From: Roseitranquillus sp963776845
Lineage (GTDB): Bacteria > Pseudomonadota > Alphaproteobacteria > Rhodobacterales > Rhodobacteraceae
Assembly (NCBI GenBank): GCA_963776845.1
Contig: CAVZOJ010000008.1
Span: 62,001 to 126,000 of the forward strand
Reading direction: 5' to 3'
DNA: 64,000 nt
This document shows, piece after piece, positions 7,950 to 17,058 of this stretch. Positions within the stretch are counted from its first letter, which is position 1, and each line of letters starts with the position of its first letter. Both the position numbers and the translations under genes were made by a program. A model generated the notes under the pieces. The model did no database searches. It worked only from the letters and a program-made list of their open reading frames with translations, and was not told the DNA's origin.

Positions 7950-9479
7950 TCAGTGGAAGTATCCGGCGCCGCGGATGTTGAGGTGAGTGATCGCCGGCCC
8001 GTCCGCGGCATCCTCGGGCCGCCGGCGATCGAGGTTGTTCCTGAGGATCGAGTTCACCGAGGTGTAGGAGCGTGCGCCGATCTCGAGCGCGCGCGTGCAG
8101 GCGGCCTCGAGCCTGTCGCGGCCATGGGTCCGGGCCAGGCGCAGGATGCCGAGGCAGGAGCGGAAGCCCTGCTCGGGATGGGTGCGCTCGCGCAGTATCA
8201 CCTCGACCAGGGTCGACGTGCCGGGCCCGATCCCGGCGGCCTGACGCCGCAGCTTCTCCGGCGTCCAGTCGGCATGGCGCCGATGGCTCGACGGCATGTG
8301 GTCGCGCAGGGTGGTGTGCTGCCGGTTCGACGAGGTGCGGGCGTGCGCCGCGACCCGTGCGCCGCGGTGGAAGACCTCCACCGTCCTCGCGGTGATCCGC
8401 ACCCAGACCTGCTCGCGCAGGAGCGCGTAGGGCACCGAGTAGTAATGCTTGTCGACCTCGACGTGGTAGTCGAGCCCGACGGCACGCTGCCGCCACTCGG
8501 CGTAGACGTATGGCACCTGCGGCAGCGGCTTCAGCGCCGGTCGCTCCAGCTCTTCGAAGAGGGCGCGGCGACTGGCACCGAGATGCCGGGTGACGCGGCC
8601 GTTGAGGCGGCAAAGCAGCTCGCGGATGGCCTCGTTGATCTCCGAGAGCGAGAAGAACCTGCGATTCCTCAGCCGCGCGATGATCCAGCGCTCGGCGATC
8701 TGCACCGCGACCTCGACCTTTGCCTTGTCGCGCGGCTTGCGCGGCCGCGCCGGAACCACCGCGGTGTCGTAATGCGCGGCCATGTCGGCGTAGGTGCGGT
8801 TCACCGCCGGCTCGTAGAAGCAGGCGCGGGTGACGCCGGCCTTGAGGTTGTCCGAGACGATCTGGCCCGGCACGCCGCCGAAATAGGACAGCGCCCGGCA
8901 GTGCGCGCCGATCCAGTCGGAGAGCCCCTGCGTCCAGGTCGCCTCTGCGTAGGTGTAGTTCGAGGCGCCGAGCGCGGCGACGAAGAGCTGCGCGGTGCGG
9001 ACCTCGCCGGTCGCGGGGTCGATCACCTCGAGCGTGGTGCCGGCGTAGTCGACGAACATCCGCTCGCCGGCGACATGGTGCTGGCGCATGGTCGGCGAGA
9101 GGCGCCGTTCCCAGCGGCGATAGAGCTCGCAGAACCGGCTGTAGCCGTAGCCGTCGGGATGAACGGCGCGGTGCTCCTCCCAAAGGAGCGACAGCGTCAC
9201 ACCCTTGCGCCGCAGCTCGCGGTGGACCGCAGCCCAGTCCGGCTGGGATCGCACGGCCCGCGTCTCGCCGCCGGTCGGGTGGAACAGTCGGCGCTCCAAC
9301 TCGGCATCCGTCAGCTCGGCAGGGAGCGGCCATGACAGCCCCGTCCGCTCCAGGCGCTTCACGTACTCGCTGGCCGTCGACTGGCTCACCCCGAGGCTCG
9401 CCGCGATCTTCCGCGTCGAGAACCCGCTGGCGCGCAGCCGCATCGCGTCCCTGATCTTCCGCATCGGCAATCTCTTCAT
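7950..9479 (-). CDS. istA: IS21-family transposase IstA
   Basis: 509-aa DDE transposase. The N-terminal HTH (IRDAMRLRASGFSTRKIAAS) binds the element ends. The DDE core follows: FVDYAGTTLEV with the first Asp, FGGVPGQIVSDNLKAGV with the second Asp, and KPRDKAKVEVAVQIAERW with the Glu. A C-terminal domain contains the YHVEVDKHYYSVPY signature common to IstA. All motifs are intact. It lies directly upstream of istB with a 10-bp gap. Confidence 0.92.
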   Translation of the reverse strand: MKRLPMRKIRDAMRLRASGFSTRKIAASLGVSQSTASEYVKRLERTGLSWPLPAELTDAELERRLFHPTGGETRAVRSQPDWAAVHRELRRKGVTLSLLWEEHRAVHPDGYGYSRFCELYRRWERRLSPTMRQHHVAGERMFVDYAGTTLEVIDPATGEVRTAQLFVAALGASNYTYAEATWTQGLSDWIGAHCRALSYFGGVPGQIVSDNLKAGVTRACFYEPAVNRTYADMAAHYDTAVVPARPRKPRDKAKVEVAVQIAERWIIARLRNRRFFSLSEINEAIRELLCRLNGRVTRHLGASRRALFEELERPALKPLPQVPYVYAEWRQRAVGLDYHVEVDKHYYSVPYALLREQVWVRITARTVEVFHRGARVAAHARTSSNRQHTTLRDHMPSSHRRHADWTPEKLRRQAAGIGPGTSTLVEVILRERTHPEQGFRSCLGILRLARTHGRDRLEAACTRALEIGARSYTSVNSILRNNLDRRRPEDAADGPAITHLNIRGAGYFH

Positions 9480-9663
9480 CGGGCTCCCCGCACTCCATCA
9501 GGAGCGCGAGGCTACCCGCCGCAGGATCGCCCAGCAGTGCCGCTACCCGAGGTCCGGCAGGGTGACCGGATGCCCCGGAATCGGTGACCGGATCAGATCG
9601 GAATCACCGACCGGATGAAATCGGAACGCCTGACCGGATGGCCCCGGTGCGTGCAGTCCCAGG

Positions 9664-10622
9664 TGAAGTCCGATCGCGACCAGGTGCCGTCGGTGCGTGT
9701 GGACTTGTCGAAGACGGGGATGAAGGGAACGATCTTCTTCTTTCGAACCACCCAGTCGAGGGTCTCGCCCGAGCCGTAGGCTGTGTCGGCCGTCAGCCAT
9801 GTGGGTTTCAGACCGAAGCGCGCCTCGACGCGATCCACCATGGTCCGGGCGGCGCCGACCTCGGCCTGCCGGATCGAGCGCGTCGCGTTCGCCTTTCGGC
9901 TCACCGTCCAGAATGACGGCATTGTCGGTGTCGATGAGGTAGTTGTCCGAATACGTGAACTCGGCAGGTATCTTCCGCGCTGCCGTCCACTGACTGGCCG
10001 GATCGGCATGGGCGACGAACTTCGGCAAGACCGGCGTCGCGGCGCCGAACGCCGCGTCGTCCAGCGTTGCAAGATATTCACGGACTGCCCGCGGGGCCTC
10101 CTGCGGATCGATGGCATCGATGTCCCACTCCCTCTGAGGGCTCGAGTTCATCCTCGCGACATCGGCAGTGATCAGACTGGCATCGACCGCGAACCCCGTG
10201 CCGCCCACCAGCCCTTCCTCGATGCAGCGGGCGACGCCGGCCTCGAAAAGCAGACGGAGCAGATCGCTGTCGCGAAACTTGCCGTGCCGGTACTTCGAGA
10301 ACGTGGAGTGATCGGGCACCCGGCCGTCAAGCCCAAGACGACAGAACCACCTGTGCGCCAAATTCAGGTGGACCTCTCCGCAGAGCCGACGCTCCGACCG
10401 GATACCGGTCAGGTAGCCGATCAGCAGCATCCGCACGATCAGCTCAGGATCGATCGAGGGCCGCCCGAGATGGCTGTAGAAAGGGCGTAGTTGGTGGCGA
10501 ATATCCCCAAAATCGAGGAAGCGGTCGACCTGTCGCAGAAGGTGATCGTCGGGGACGTGGTTCTCCAGATCGAAGTCGTAGAACAGCTTCGTCGGCGCCG
10601 ATTGCCTGCCCATCATCGCCAA
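9664..10622 (-). pseudogene. IS1182-like transposase, N-terminal two-thirds
   Basis: Begins MAMMGRQSAPTKLFYDFDL with the typical N-terminal DUF772 region (HLGRPSIDPELIVRMLLIGY) and HSTFSKYRHGKF. The frame breaks near 9900: the open frame after DGEPKGERDALDPA is wrong, and a one-base shift restores QAEVGAARTMVDRVEARFG and TADTAYGSGETLDWVV, the DDE core. The protein is then cut at DFTWD by the IS21-family insertion. The C-terminal part lies at 6612-7055. Confidence 0.8.
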
Positions 10623-10669
10623 ATGCTCCCAACCACCCGAAAGCGAGTGAATCAGGGGACCTGCCGCGC

Positions 10670-10919
10670 CGCAACAGAGACTTTTTCAACAAAATTTCGG
10701 CGAAGCGACCCTCCAAGTCTCTCCACGGGGCCGACGGCTCAGCGAGGAGCCACGGCGGCCGGAACCTGCGCAGAGCGGACCCTCGCCAGATCAAGCGATG
10801 GCCGGGACCACAGAGCCATTTCATTCGTCGCCGCCTCGAGTGGGCCGCTTGTCCTCCGCAGCCGCGCCCGAGCCGAATACCGGACTGATCAACGCTACGT
10901 CTGACCTCAATGTAACAAA
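10670..10919. other. Short non-coding remnant between IS elements
   Basis: About 250 bp with no recognisable gene. It begins with an A/T-rich stretch of the kind seen at IS ends (ctttttcaacaaaat) and ends at the caaa target duplication of the next IS5-family element. The missing 3' part of the CadC-like gene is not found here. Confidence 0.5.
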
Positions 10920-12087
10920 GGAAGCTCTGAAGAACGTCGGCATAGGGCGGTAATCTGGTAGACTTGCGGCGACGTTGATGGAGCCGCTCTCTATGAAGCA
11001 GACAACCTTCGCCTCGCTGGCCTATGCCGGGAAGAAGAAGCGCACGCGACGCGAGACGTTTCTCGCCGAGATGGAGGCGCTGGTGCCCTGGGCTCGTCTG
11101 ACGGCGCTGATCGAGCCGCACTACCCGAAGGCGGGGCCGAAGGGCGGACGGCCGCCGATGCCGCTAGAGGTCATGCTTCGGGTCTACTGCCTTCAGCAGT
11201 GGTACGCGCTGTCGGACCCGGCGGCCGAAGAGGCGCTCTACGACAGCGACGCGATGCGCCGGTTCGCCGGGCTCGAACTGGGCGACGACGCGATCCCGGA
11301 CGAGACGACGATCCTCAACTTCCGCCATCTGCTGGAGCGGCACGAGCTGACCCGTGCGATCTTCGAGGCGGTGAACGCCTATCTACGCGAGCGGGGCATC
11401 CTGTTGCGCGAGGGCACGCTGGTCGATGCGACGCTGATCGATGCGCCCAGCTCGACCAAGAACAAGCAGGGCGCCCGCGATCCGGAGATGACCAGCACGA
11501 AGAAGGGAAATGCCTGGTACTTCGGCATGAAGGCGCATGTTGGCGTCGATATCGACAGCGGCGTGGTCCACACCCTGGAGACCAGCACCGCCAAGATGCA
11601 CGACAGCCAGAAGTTCGACGAGCTGTTGCACGGCGACGAGCACGCGGTGTTCGGCGACAAGGGCTATGTCAGCGGCGAGCGCGAGGCGGCGTTCCGCGCC
11701 CGGGGCAAGGTCTGGGGCGTGATGCGCAAGGCGCCCAAGGGCAGCAGGCTGCACCCCATCGACGAGCGCATCAACCGGATCATCGCCAGCCTGCGGGCCA
11801 GGGTCGAGCATCCGTTCCGGGTGCTCAAATGCCAATTCGGCTACCGCAAGACCCGCTATCGCGGCTTGGCAAAGAACGAGGCGCAGCTCTACTCACTGTT
11901 TGGCCTCGGGAACCTGTTTCTGGTCCGACGACGACTGATCGCCTGAGGCGAACTCCGCCTAGAATCGGCGTTACGCCGCACGAGCGGCACCTTATTCGAG
12001 GAATCGAGGCTCTTTGTCCCCACAATAGCCCCGCAGAGACCCTTGGACGTCATCGCGGCGAAGCCGCCGCCGTTGATCAGACGTTCC
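10920..12087 (+). mobile_element. IS5-family element, complete copy
   Basis: About 1.17 kb. Imperfect 16-bp inverted repeats bound it: GGAAGCTCTGAAGAAC on the left and, read inward, GGAACGTCTGATCAAC on the right. A 4-bp direct repeat caaa flanks it at 10916-10919 and 12088-12091. Related copies lie at 56206-57445, 57610-58765 and 60343-61254; the 57610 copy also has a caaa duplication. Confidence 0.88.
10993..11946 (+). CDS. IS5-family transposase
   Basis: 317-aa DDE transposase. It starts at MKQTTFASLAYAGKKKRTRR like the copy at 57681; an upstream in-frame ATG exists but is not shared. The N-terminal DUF772 region (PPMPLEVMLRVYCLQQWY) leads to LVDATLIDAPSS with the first catalytic Asp, VFGDKGYVSG with the second, and the C-terminal YREK-like region ending RVEHPFRVLKCQFGYRKTRY with the Glu. 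Full length and apparently functional. Confidence 0.92.
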   Translation: MKQTTFASLAYAGKKKRTRRETFLAEMEALVPWARLTALIEPHYPKAGPKGGRPPMPLEVMLRVYCLQQWYALSDPAAEEALYDSDAMRRFAGLELGDDAIPDETTILNFRHLLERHELTRAIFEAVNAYLRERGILLREGTLVDATLIDAPSSTKNKQGARDPEMTSTKKGNAWYFGMKAHVGVDIDSGVVHTLETSTAKMHDSQKFDELLHGDEHAVFGDKGYVSGEREAAFRARGKVWGVMRKAPKGSRLHPIDERINRIIASLRARVEHPFRVLKCQFGYRKTRYRGLAKNEAQLYSLFGLGNLFLVRRRLIA

Positions 12088-12117
12088 CAAAGTACACTTC
12101 TGCCCAACTCCACCCAT

Positions 12118-13658
12118 TTAAGTAGCGACCTCCGAAGGCGTGCCTTTTGGTATTCCGAACAGACTTTCCCGCAGATATTCCTTCTGGTCTTGCTCCATCG
12201 GCTCGAGCCGCTGCTCATAGAGACGAGAGAATCCGTCCCACGCAGCTTCTGCGAAGGCCTCGGGCGTGTCAGCTTCCGAAAACGTACCGCCGCGAATGAA
12301 GACCGAGGTAAGAATAAAGCTGATCGGCGCCCGAGCGACCGCCTGGCGCGGGTCGGCGTTGCCGCCGTCGATGCGCGTCTGAATGTTATCTCGAATGTGC
12401 TTGGATAACTCGTTGCGTTCAGTGACACCCTTGGCCACGAGAGACGCGCCCTCCTCGAAGATCATGGACAATTGCTCAGGCGATAACGCGGGCCAGCCGG
12501 TCGTATCCGAGATGTCCTCGATCATACTTGCCAGATTCTGCTCGACCCCCTCGAGGCTCTCGCGCGCGGCCACCGTGCTCTCGGGGAGTTCATGCCGGGT
12601 TGGGTCGTAGATGTAGCCTGGGGGAGCGGGGTCGAAGCGGAGGGTCGCGTCGCTCTGTCCATTGATGAATTGCGCCGCAGACCCGGTGCCGAAATACTTG
12701 ACAGCCGGCAAATGAATGCCGAACTCGGCCTTGACCATTGATAACATTCGGGCGGAAACGATCGGCGTGGCGGAGGCGGCGATCGCGTCATGGATGAACC
12801 TTAGGACCTTCTTGCCGCGATCGGCTTCGATCTCGACTGGGCGCAGTGCAAGTTCTCGCGCGCCTTCTTCGCCACGCAGTTCTAAGGAAGGTGATGACTC
12901 AAGAAGGGCGTCAACCAGCGACTGGAGCGTGCCCTTCCCAAGCCATCCGCTGTCGTCGAACGGCGGGTAGTGTTGCTTCAAAAGGCCGCCCAGAGAATCT
13001 GAGTGGCAGAACTCGCCCGCCACGCAACTCCTCCGTGATGCATCGCGCAGCGAAGGCGACCTCGGCTTCCGGATCGGCGATACGTTCCTGCGGGGCATCC
13101 TCTCGCGGCAGCGAGGCCGTTTCCAAACCAAGCCCTAAGGCCTCTGCGATGAAACGATCCTGATCGATCAGCCCGCTCGAAGCGTTCTTGTAGGCCGCCG
13201 CTGTGACCAGATTTGCGTATACAGTCGCGATGCGGTCGTGAAGTCGCAGACGATGCAGCACAGGCGTGAAATCGGCATCGGCCGACAGCACGATAAACTC
13301 GTCGATGTGAACCCGATGGTCCAGAAGATCGATGATATCCAGCGCCATGTAGATGTCGGCCGAGTTCTTGTTTTGAGAAGTCAACGCCGGGCAATCGACT
13401 GTCTCGAACCCGGCGCGCACGAAGGCTCCGCGATGCTGACCAAGCTGATCCGGGTTCAAGGTAGCATCGCTGGACCAGCAGGCGGCGGGGAATCGGATCA
13501 CCTTGCGAATGCTGCCCGGCTCGGAACCATTCCAACCAAGTCTGAATGTTGCGCACGAAGGCTGTCGCCGCCTCGGGCGAGATGTTCCTTAAGCCGATGA
13601 AAATGTTGTCGAAGTCCAAAAAGAGGGCGGCGGAAAGTTCTTCGTTTTGCATAATCAC
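12118..13658 (-). pseudogene. NYN-domain (LabA/PIN-like) protein with OST-HTH-type C-terminus, frameshifted
   Basis: The 5' part (SAALFLDFDNIFIGLRNI) is the first acidic motif of a NYN ribonuclease-like domain. After a frameshift near 13452 the domain continues with NPDQLGQHRGAFVRAGFE, NKNSADIYMALDIIDLL and DEFIVLSADADFTPVLHRL, the conserved acidic residues of the NYN/LabA fold. A second frameshift near 13015 leads into a winged-helix-like region (HYPPFDDSGWLGKGTLQSLV) that resembles OST-HTH/LOTUS, then a helical C-terminus of unknown type. Intact it would be ~510 aa. Relatives are thought to bind or cleave RNA. The complete IS5-family copy ends 30 bp beyond its stop codon. Confidence 0.75.
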
Positions 13659-14125
13659 GGTCTTTGGTTGCGTTGCCTAGAACTGTCAGAGGAGGCGGGA
13701 CTTGCCAAGGCTTAGAATTCTGTCGCGTGATGTCTGGCGCTCGCCCGCGGAGTGAACCGCATACAATGGTATTGGCCGAAGCAGTTTATGCGCCCTTGAT
13801 TTTTCGGAATACACGGCCGTCTTGGGAAAGCTCGTCGGAGAGGTTTGGCAAGAGGCGCAGGATGACCGCTCCGTCGGCTTTGTTCCAGTTCGAACGGTCG
13901 GCATCGCTGCGACGTCGACGCGTCGCAAGGGCTAGTGGGCATCGACACATCTGAACGCCGCCCGCCGGATGGGTGCTCGCGCCGGCGCTTGTCCACCATT
14001 AAACTCTGGGCTGCCGTGCTGCAGGTTATCCTCAACACGGTTCAGCGGCGCGAAAGCCGCCGTTTGGGCCGCGGCACAGGCGCTGGCAAGTCCCTGCCTG
14101 AAGTGCAATTGACGAGCCCGGCACG
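13659..14125. other. No gene seen
   Basis: About 470 bp between the NYN-like pseudogene and the DUF6429 gene. Open frames here have shadow-type composition and match nothing I recognise. No repeat, hairpin or RNA gene stands out. Confidence 0.5.
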
Positions 14126-14380
14126 ATGGCGTTCGGTCGGAGAGTGAAGATCGACGAGGACAGCATCGACGACGCGGTTCTGGCGCTGCTCTGGCTGACG
14201 CTGCACGATGAGCGCCGCGCCTGGAAGGGCTTTGACTGGGCTGCACTTGCGCGGTTGCACGGCAAGGGAATGATCCTGGATCCGGTCGGCAAGGCCAAGT
14301 CGGTCGTCCTCACGGACGAGGGTCTGCGTCGCTCGGAAGCCTTGTTCAGGGCCTACTTCGCTCGTGCGGAGGAGGGCTGA
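14126..14380 (+). CDS. DUF6429-like small protein
   Basis: 84-aa protein of a short family known from alphaproteobacterial accessory regions (MAFGRRVKIDEDSIDDAVLA, then HGKGMILDPVGKAKSVVLTD). It has a small winged-helix look: an Asp/Glu-rich helix, FDWAALARLHGKGMI, and a beta hairpin. No function is known. It reads in the same direction as the damaged gene at 14597. Confidence 0.6.
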   Translation: MAFGRRVKIDEDSIDDAVLALLWLTLHDERRAWKGFDWAALARLHGKGMILDPVGKAKSVVLTDEGLRRSEALFRAYFARAEEG

Positions 14381-14596
14381 GCGCGTGGGGCACCGCGGCC
14401 GCTGCGCGGCACCCGCTGGCGGAGGCGTCGTCCGGTCCAGATCGGGGGCGCGTTCCGGCAGGTCGGTCCATGAGAGAGAATGGGCGGCGACGGGCAACGA
14501 TCTTGAGGGGCTGATCCGCTCCATCGGCCGCGACGAGACATGGCGGGAGCGGCTTGCTCAGGTTCTCGACGCTCAGGCGCACGAAAGGGGCGGGCG

Positions 14597-15045
14597 ATGG
14601 GGCAGAAGACCGTCTCGGGAGCGACCGTCCTGGGCACGCTGGAACTGAAGGGCAAGGCCCTCACGCTGTCTGTGAACTCGGCTTCGCGGGTGGAGTGGGG
14701 AAAGGCGCTGATCCTTGAGATGCTCGGCGATTTTCTGAAGCCACCCCTGAACAGCATTCGAACCCTTGACCGGGCGATGAGCGAGCGCGAGATGGCGCCG
14801 GAGTCATCGCGCGGCAGATCGCGCACAAGCATCTCGACCGGCACTATCGCGACACGCTGGATCAGCCGATCCCGGCGCTCGGCGCCATGACACGCCGTCA
14901 CGCGAGCACTGCGGGCCGGGGAAAGGTGGTCGAGTGGCTGAAACTGATCGAGAACAGCAGCGTGAGGCGGACCGATTCCCCATTAGCCGACTACGACTTC
15001 CGATGGACGTGGGTTGGACTCGGGCTGGAAAACGACCGGATCTGA
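14597..15045 (+). pseudogene. C-terminal part of a SEC-C/zinc-chelation-like protein, frameshifted
   Basis: Starts GQKTVSGATVLGTLELKGKA and reads to about 14800. A one-base shift then continues with IAHKHLDRHYRDTLDQPIPA, AMTRRHASTAGRGKVVEWLK and a final DYDFRWTWVGLGLENDR. The order (strand-rich segment, HYR..LD.P.PALG, then a short helix) resembles the C-terminal half of proteins annotated as SEC-C or zinc-chelation family. The N-terminal half is missing or unrecognisable. Family naming is tentative; the frameshift is clear because both halves have strong coding character. Confidence 0.5.
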
Positions 15046-15291
15046 GGCTCCTCGTCGACGGAAGTCACGGCCCCGACCCGCCGTTGGACAAACGTGCTGA
15101 CCGCCGCGGCGCCGCGTGATTTCCGGCCATTCATGCCTCACGCGGCGACGCTGATGAAGGCCGGTCCGTATTGGAGCAAGTGACCAGCCGCTACTCGGCG
15201 ATCTCCCGGTGGACCGTGCCGGCCCATGACAGGTAATTACCTGAGCCCGCCATTCCGGCAAATCCTTATCGGCTCGAAAAGGCGCTGCGTC

Positions 15292-16167
15292 TCAGCGGGA
15301 TGCGACGAAGCGGTCCAGCTTGCCCAGAGTCTGCAGACCCAGTTCCACTCCGCCGAAGCCTTTCGCCTGCTGAAACTCGGCAGCTGTGCTGAAGACCATG
15401 CCAAGAGTGACCTTCGTCGTCCCGTCCTGATCCTCGAACGCGGCCCAGGCGTCGGCGTGTTTCGGCCCGTTCTCGCCCCAAAGCAGCGTGTAGCCGACCC
15501 TCTCCTCGGGCCGGACCTCGACGTAGAGGTGGTGGTTCGGGAAGACGGTGCCGTCCGGCGCGATCATGTCGAACACCCACTCGCCGCCCGTTCGCAGGTC
15601 GATTCTCTGCGTGCGGCAGGAGAAGCCGTCCGGCCCCCACCATTGCGGCAGCGTCTCGGGGTTCATCCAGGCGCCCCAAACGGCGGATCGCGGCGCCCGG
15701 ATCACCCGCTGCAGCACCATGGTCCGTTCGGCCACGCCAGCGAGATTGTCCAGGCCGGCGCCAAAGCCTTGTCGGTAGCCTGCCTCCATGTCGTCCGCCA
15801 GCGAGGAAAGCTGTACCGTCACGACCATCCGGCTGCGTTCTTGGGCGCCCAAGATGTCCGCGGTCACCAGAGCCACCGAGCGGGTCACGCCCTCGGACGA
15901 GATCACCTCGTATTTCACGCTGCGGACCCCGGGCTGCAACTCCAGCCAGCCACACTCGCCGCGGGTGTCCGGTTCGCCTTCGACCTTGCAGAGCGAGACC
16001 TCGCGGCCGCCCACCCTCGTGTCGGCCTCCAGGAATTCCACGGCGACCGAGGGCGATGGCGCGGCCCAGATCGCCCGCGCGGCCGGCGCTGTCCACGCCT
16101 CCCAGAGAACGTCGGGTGGCGCGGCCACCTGCCGCTCGAATGTGAGCGTCGCGAAGCGGCTCCTCAC
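15292..16167 (-). CDS. Tandem SRPBCC/AHSA1-domain protein
   Basis: 291-aa protein with two AHSA1 (SRPBCC superfamily) domains in tandem: the first begins LTFERQVAAPPDVLWEAWTA, the second VLQRVIRAPRSAVWGAWMNP around residue 150 and contains LPQWWGPDGFSC. These helix-grip folds bind hydrophobic ligands; the ligand is unknown. The start is a GTG at 16167. It lies 48 bp behind an ArsR-family regulator in the same direction, the very common ArsR-AHSA1 pair. Confidence 0.88.
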   Translation of the reverse strand: MRSRFATLTFERQVAAPPDVLWEAWTAPAARAIWAAPSPSVAVEFLEADTRVGGREVSLCKVEGEPDTRGECGWLELQPGVRSVKYEVISSEGVTRSVALVTADILGAQERSRMVVTVQLSSLADDMEAGYRQGFGAGLDNLAGVAERTMVLQRVIRAPRSAVWGAWMNPETLPQWWGPDGFSCRTQRIDLRTGGEWVFDMIAPDGTVFPNHHLYVEVRPEERVGYTLLWGENGPKHADAWAAFEDQDGTTKVTLGMVFSTAAEFQQAKGFGGVELGLQTLGKLDRFVASR

Positions 16168-16215
16168 CTCAGCGGCCCCGGCACGGGGCGCGCTCTCTGT
16201 CGCCGAGATCCTGTG

Positions 16216-16557
16216 TCATCTGTCGCTGTCCTCCGTCGCCTTCATCACGAAAGCCTCCAAGCGGTCGAGCCGGGCCTCCCAAACGGCCCGCTGCTCATCG
16301 AGCCACGTCCGCGCCGGCTCCAGGGCCTCTGGCACGATGGCGCAGGTGCGTATACGCCCCTCCTTGGACGTGGCGACAAGTCCCGCTTCCTCAAGGACGG
16401 AGAGGTGCCGCATCACCGTGGGCAGTCGCAGTCCGGTGGGGTGGGCCAGCTCCGTGACCCGCGCGGGCAATTCCGCAAGCCGTGCCAGGATCGACCGGCG
16501 CGTGGGATCGGCCAGCGCATGGAAGAGCAGCGAGAGATCTGCGTTATGCTTAGCCAT
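16216..16557 (-). CDS. ArsR-family winged-helix repressor
   Basis: 113-aa regulator with the ArsR fold (LFHALADPTRRSILARLAEL, then LPTVMRHLSVLEEAGLVATS as the recognition helix and wing entry). It lacks the ELCVCDL metal-binding motif, so it is probably not a metal sensor. It is of the subgroup paired with AHSA1 proteins and is likely to control the two-gene operon itself. Confidence 0.88.
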   Translation of the reverse strand: MAKHNADLSLLFHALADPTRRSILARLAELPARVTELAHPTGLRLPTVMRHLSVLEEAGLVATSKEGRIRTCAIVPEALEPARTWLDEQRAVWEARLDRLEAFVMKATEDSDR

Positions 16558-17058
16558 GTCACTAACTATCTGGTCTGACCTGAGAGCGCAAGCAATACTT
16601 TGCCGAGTTGCTAAGCTTCCCCGCCGAGGCGCAGCAGGTCCCCGGTGCAGCCCCCTCTCCCGGACCTCCCCAAGACCTCCTCATGCTCCGCGAGGATGGT
16701 CCACCCCGAACTCGGAGCCTCCCGACAGCAGCACAGAAGCGACGGATGCCGGGGCGCGTCACCGACACGGTCGGCCCAATTCCTCCAGCTCTGGCGGCGA
16801 TCGCCGCGGTGCCGCATGGAACTCGGACATCCATTCAAGGTGCAGCGAGCTCGCGGTGAGCTGACAAACGCAAGCGAAGTTGCCCTTCGCCACGGTCCGT
16901 GCTCGGCAGAAATTCACCGGCAGGCGGGTGACGAGCCAAATGGGGGAGGCCCGACTTCAGCATTCTCTCCACGAAGTGGTCGCGGTCGATGCTTGACCAC
17001 GGAATGTCGTGTGGGCACAAAGCCCTATGCTGTGGGGGCAGTCGAAAGTTTTTTTTAG
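16558..17058. other. No gene seen; presumed promoter side of the ArsR operon
   Basis: About 500 bp between the leftward arsR start and the rightward YjiT-like fragment. Frames here are short, with no recognisable product. It may contain the arsR promoter and debris from the event that removed the start of the next gene. Confidence 0.4.

Larger units (their letters stand above)
7064..9655 (-). mobile_element. IS21-family insertion sequence with 8-bp target duplication
   Basis: A complete 2592-bp IS21-family element. The 8-bp direct repeat gtcccagg flanks it at 7056-7063 and 9656-9663, within the known 4-8 bp range for the family. The ends start with TG and carry several copies of a CATCCGGTC-like motif in opposite orientation, the multiple terminal repeats typical of IS21. 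It encodes intact istA and istB, so it may be active. It is inserted in the IS1182-like transposase gene. Confidence 0.9.
6508..10680 (-). mobile_element. IS1182-like element, interrupted by an IS21-family element
   Basis: An IS1182-family DDE transposase gene reading leftward, split in two by the IS21-family element at 7064-9655. The left limit is set by the break in the CadC-like gene near 6508; the right limit is near the A/T-rich stretch at about 10676-10690. I could not match terminal inverted repeats, so both ends are approximate and the element may have lost an end. Confidence 0.65.

Noticed and set aside
7725..9335. 536-residue plus-strand frame over istA
   Set aside because: Antisense shadow; all IS21 transposase motifs are on the minus strand.
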